DNA from: Phaeosaccion multiseriatum
Lineage: Eukaryota > Ochrophyta, other classes
NCBI GenBank assembly: GCA_965112735.1
Contig: OZ218963.1
Coordinates: 1,488,001-1,552,000, forward strand
DNA length: 64,000 nt
Direction of reading: 5' to 3'
The notes under the pieces were generated by a model that was not told the origin of the DNA, ran no database searches, and saw only the letters and a program-made list of their open reading frames with translations. Shown here one piece after another: positions 61,434 through 64,000 of the stretch (position 1 is its first letter; each line of letters begins with the position of its first letter). Position numbers and translations under genes: made by a program.

Positions 61434-61725
61434 TGTTAGAAGTCGTGCTTTTGCTAGACTGGTACCTCCCGGTCTGAAGAACCCTGGCTGTAGCTTGTGA
61501 AAAAAGCGTGTTTTTCGGCGAAAACTGGTACCGGCTTGCTGGCTTGCTGACCCATTAGTCTGATTCCCAGACTGCGAGTTACTTCTCTCCACTATGTGCG
61601 GTGGGGGGGGGGGGTTCGTCTTCTAGCAATGGGCTTGTTAGAAGTCGTGCTTTTGCTAGACTGGTACCTACCCGGTCTGAATTCAGAGGGTAGGTACCAG
61701 TCTAGCAAAAGCACGACTTCTAACA
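61434..61725 (-). mobile_element. Family-1 foldback element (reverse)
   Basis: Reverse copy of the 26180/27436 family: partial hairpin arm at 61434-61477, module in reverse (GTTCGAACC equivalent lost to a shortened GAACCCTGGCTG, G12 run near 61601), full hairpin 61634-61725 ending CTTCTAACA. Confidence 0.88.
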
Positions 61726-61729
61726 AGGT

Positions 61730-61981
61730 ATGTCAGTGAAGGGTAAGATGGGGTCCAGTGATACCCAATTAGGCACTGACGTTAGTGGAATCGATGGCTG
61801 CCTCTCGGGCACTATTGTAGGTGAGACTGTTATCAAGACAATACATTCATTGGCACTCTATGGAGCCCTGTTGGTAACTGCGCTAGGGACATCGCAACAA
61901 GGGGTACGTATTTTAGCCTGCCTGTGTTGTACAGCCGCGTCTGGGTGGCTGCAACTGATACATCGCCTGCGCTCGGCGTAG
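61730..61981 (+). CDS. Short hydrophobic ORF, unknown
   Basis: 83 residues from ATG 61730 with one likely membrane segment (LALYGALLVTALG) and a Cys-rich end (RILACLCCTAAS). It sits 3' of and antisense to nothing obvious, and could be chance or the tail of another gene. Low support. Confidence 0.2.
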   Translation: MSVKGKMGSSDTQLGTDVSGIDGCLSGTIVGETVIKTIHSLALYGALLVTALGTSQQGVRILACLCCTAASGWLQLIHRLRSA

Positions 61982-61994
61982 GCTACCTCGGATT

Positions 61995-63049
61995 TCAATC
62001 GCACACGGTTTGGACCATCTGCTCCAATTGCTTGAAGCGACCTCCAAAGAGCTCACTGTCCGCCCTGCGTGCATCCTCCATCAATGTCTCTCGGATGTTT
62101 CCCTCGCGGGTCGTGCTGTGCTTGACCGGATGCGAGATGTTTGTGTAGTCGAGCACTTGCAGCCTATCCAACAGCGTGGTCATGAGGTGCGACGGGAAGC
62201 TCCACAGCTCGAAGAGTCCCGTCATGGAGCTATTGAAGGCGACATTGTCTGTAATCTTGTGCATGCAATAGGCGTACATTTCGTGGGCCTTGGAGCATAT
62301 CTCGAGCGTAGAAAGCCACATGAAGCGTTCGAACGCCTCAAACCTAATCATTTCCGCCACCACCGCATCGTGCGTGCGGTTGGTATGGAGCATTCTGGTG
62401 AGATACTCAGCGTATGACTCCTCCTCTAGTGTAGGCTCGACTGATTGGCACCACCTCGCGAAGTCCTCGTTGTTCGCGTCTGGGCAGCCAGCATTCTTCG
62501 ATGGTCCGAGCTGGCCGACGCTAAAGTGCGTGGGAGGAAGAATCGCGCATTTCGTCAGTGCCTCGCCATTAATGCAATTTCTGCTATAGTTATATCTTGT
62601 CGGGAGTGGTCTCTCCGTCCAATACGCCTCCTCTCCTGCAGCGTGATAAAGGACGCCTGCGGACAGCGTAGGGCAAGGTGCAAGGTTTAGTATAGGAGGA
62701 GCACCTACCTACTAGACTTGTCCCCCCCCCCCCTTCTTCTTATGCACTCACCACTGAGGATGGCCTGGAAGGGGTCCCGGATGAAGTGGCCGACAGCGAG
62801 CGAGTCGAGATCGGAAGGAAAGTGCTGCCGCCCACATGGCCCTGACCTCCGTGGGCCCTCCCAGGTTTCAGCAACCATACGCGCCGTGCTGATAGCGTGT
62901 TTGGAGAGAACGAAGCCTGTCTTGTGATGGGCACAGACAATGGGCTCCAAGCCGACTGAGTTGTCCACAGCGGCGGACACGAGCATGATCTTCGGCACGC
63001 TCATTGCAAGCACCGCTGCGAGCATGAACGTCATCCACAGTGCCATCAT
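61995..63049 (-). CDS. Sulfotransferase-like protein (two exons)
   Basis: Exon 1 63049-62752, intron 62751-62657 (GTGAGTGC ... TCCGCAG, 95 nt), exon 2 62656-61995, giving 319 residues. A signal peptide or signal anchor (WMTFMLAAVLAMSVP) suggests Golgi or secretion. PAPS-binding features are visible: HHKTGFVLS (43-49, the 5'-phosphosulfate-loop-like KTG) and RDPFQAILSG then VLYH (91-104, the 3'-phosphate site RDP..S). Later MTGLFELWSFPSHLM is typical of algal sulfotransferase-like proteins. It would add sulfate to a glycan or small molecule. The G-C run next to the donor (62721-62734) is in the intron. Appears intact; UGA is its stop. Function is assigned by motif only. Confidence 0.72.
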
Positions 63050-63471
63050 CCCGGTTTTATTTCAACAAGGGGTACTAATTAGAAAAGAAAAGTAATCGGT
63101 GGAAAAAAATCGGTGGAAAAAAGGGGGGGGGGTAAAAAAAATACGCTTTATTCACAAGCGACAGCCAGGATTCGAACTCGCAATAGTCTTGTTAGAAGTC
63201 GTACTTTTGCTAGACTGATACCTCCCGACTATTCTAACAGGCGGCCTAAGACTTAGGCGGGGGCCGGAGGCCCGCGGCCTAGGGCAGGAGACGCCAACTA
63301 GGCGCAGGTCCAGGGCGGGAATATGCTCATATGCCCCTGGGCTGGCCCGGAACCCGCCCGTGTCTTCCCTTTCCTTTTTTTTTTTTAACACTCGATTTCG
63401 TAAGGATCGCCCAAATCGCCCGATTTCCCCCCCAATTTTTTTTGGCACATACTCGACCCCTGACACGCTAT
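63050..63471. other. Repeat-rich flank with family-1 fragment
   Basis: 63155-63235 is a decayed family-1 foldback piece (AGGATTCGAACTCG, TGTTAGAAGTCGTAC). 63245-63290 is GC-rich with inverted words (GCGGCCTAAG / CTTAGGC; GGGCC..GGCCC). Poly-G, poly-T and poly-C runs follow. No gene. Confidence 0.5.
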
Positions 63472-63696
63472 TGTAAAGAGTCACGTTCCTCTCCACCTAG
63501 GATAGGAGTAGCCGCATGGACAAGGTAACAGCAACCCCAAAGCCAGCCTGGCAGCCAGCCTTGTCTCTATTAGCTTTATCCGTGAGCCATCCTAAACGAC
63601 CAACCTGCTGGGAGGTGAGTGAGAAACGGGCCACGCACCGTTTCTCACCGTATTTGCCTGGGCCTGGGCCATTTGGCATAATACTGACTTTCAACA
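63472..63696 (-). repeat. Solo LTR of TRIM family
   Basis: 225 bp, same ends as 11646-11869 (TGTAAAGAG ... TTTCAACA), TSD CTAT (63468-63471, 63697-63700). Produced by LTR-LTR recombination. Keeps ACCCCAAAG, the complement of the predicted RNA start. Confidence 0.93.
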
Positions 63697-64000
63697 CTAT
63701 CCACTATCCGCTATAGCCGGCGCGCTAAGTAAAACGACATGCGCACGACCGACATGCGCTGTCGTGTAAAACGACGTACGCACAACCGACATGCCATCAC
63801 AAAAACGAAAACCCTTAAATAGGCCAAATTGGGGCTAAATTAAGGGCTTAATTAAGGATCCGATTGGCAGCTTAATTTCAGCTTATGTGGGAGACCTTTA
63901 GGCCTTAAATAAGCCCGCCTGGTTCTGCTTATTTAACACCTTATTTAAGCCCGCCTTATTTAACATCTTATTTAAGCCAGCCTAATTCAATTAATTAAAA
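63697..64000. other. AT-rich tail with TTATTTAAGCC words
   Basis: No gene. AAAACGACNTRCGCACRACCGACATGC is present twice (63731 and 63769), and TTATTTAAGCCCGCC/TTATTTAAGCCAGCC recurs toward the end. Confidence 0.45.

Overview
This looks like nuclear DNA of a eukaryotic microbe, most likely an alga or other protist. The evidence is GT-AG introns, a two-exon sulfotransferase-like gene, a selenoprotein-O gene fragment, a Crypton tyrosine-recombinase transposon and chromodomain-bearing Ty3/Gypsy-type retrotransposons. I cannot name the species. There is no operon structure, rRNA, complete tRNA gene or CRISPR array. Nearly the whole window is a nest of mobile elements, with small pieces of host genes between them.

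Layout. 1-6525: a minus-strand ORF split by a young LTR retrotransposon A (215-6010, identical LTRs, TSD TCTG). 6941-7495: a gene tail, a fragment of a small LTR element and a hairpin repeat. 7598-18810: a large Ty3-type element C (LTR, Gag, a UGA stop followed by a hairpin, then Pol), cut by a 1.48-kb TRIM-like element (11646-13128, TSD CTGA) and a 92-bp palindromic MITE (13827-13918, TSD ACGGG), and truncated at 18810. 18811-22586: two Gag-only LTR elements D1 and D2. 22587-28000: AT-richer DNA with foldback elements and a broken transposase-like gene. 27975-28770: broken SelO. 29123-47355: retrotransposon B (same family as A, TSD GACG), split by the 12.45-kb element F (31969-44420, minus strand, TSD CGCC). 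47512-52596: decayed element E (TSD GAGG). 53080-53383: a solo LTR of the C family. 53820-56868: a Crypton. 57256-61427: a non-autonomous LTR element G with a foldback insertion. 61995-63049: an intact sulfotransferase-like gene. 63472-63696: a solo LTR (TSD CTAT).

Main result. Elements C and F, which are clearly diverged, share an unusual design. (1) A complete RNase D-like DEDDy 3'-5' exonuclease domain lies in Pol after RT-RNase H (in F, before the integrase). (2) Gag and Pol are in the same frame, separated by one UGA, which is followed after exactly four bases by a strong GC-rich hairpin beginning GCCCCG. (3) The 8-9 bases just after the 5' LTR are the exact reverse complement of a segment inside the LTR about 60 bases from its end and about 30-38 bases after a TATA-like box. 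This is the signature expected for Tf1-like self-priming rather than tRNA priming. The D and TRIM elements share feature 3, so C/F-type enzymes may mobilise them. Separately, four sequence-unrelated foldback families have the same build: a hairpin terminus plus an internal module carrying a tRNA B-box-like GGTTCGA motif.
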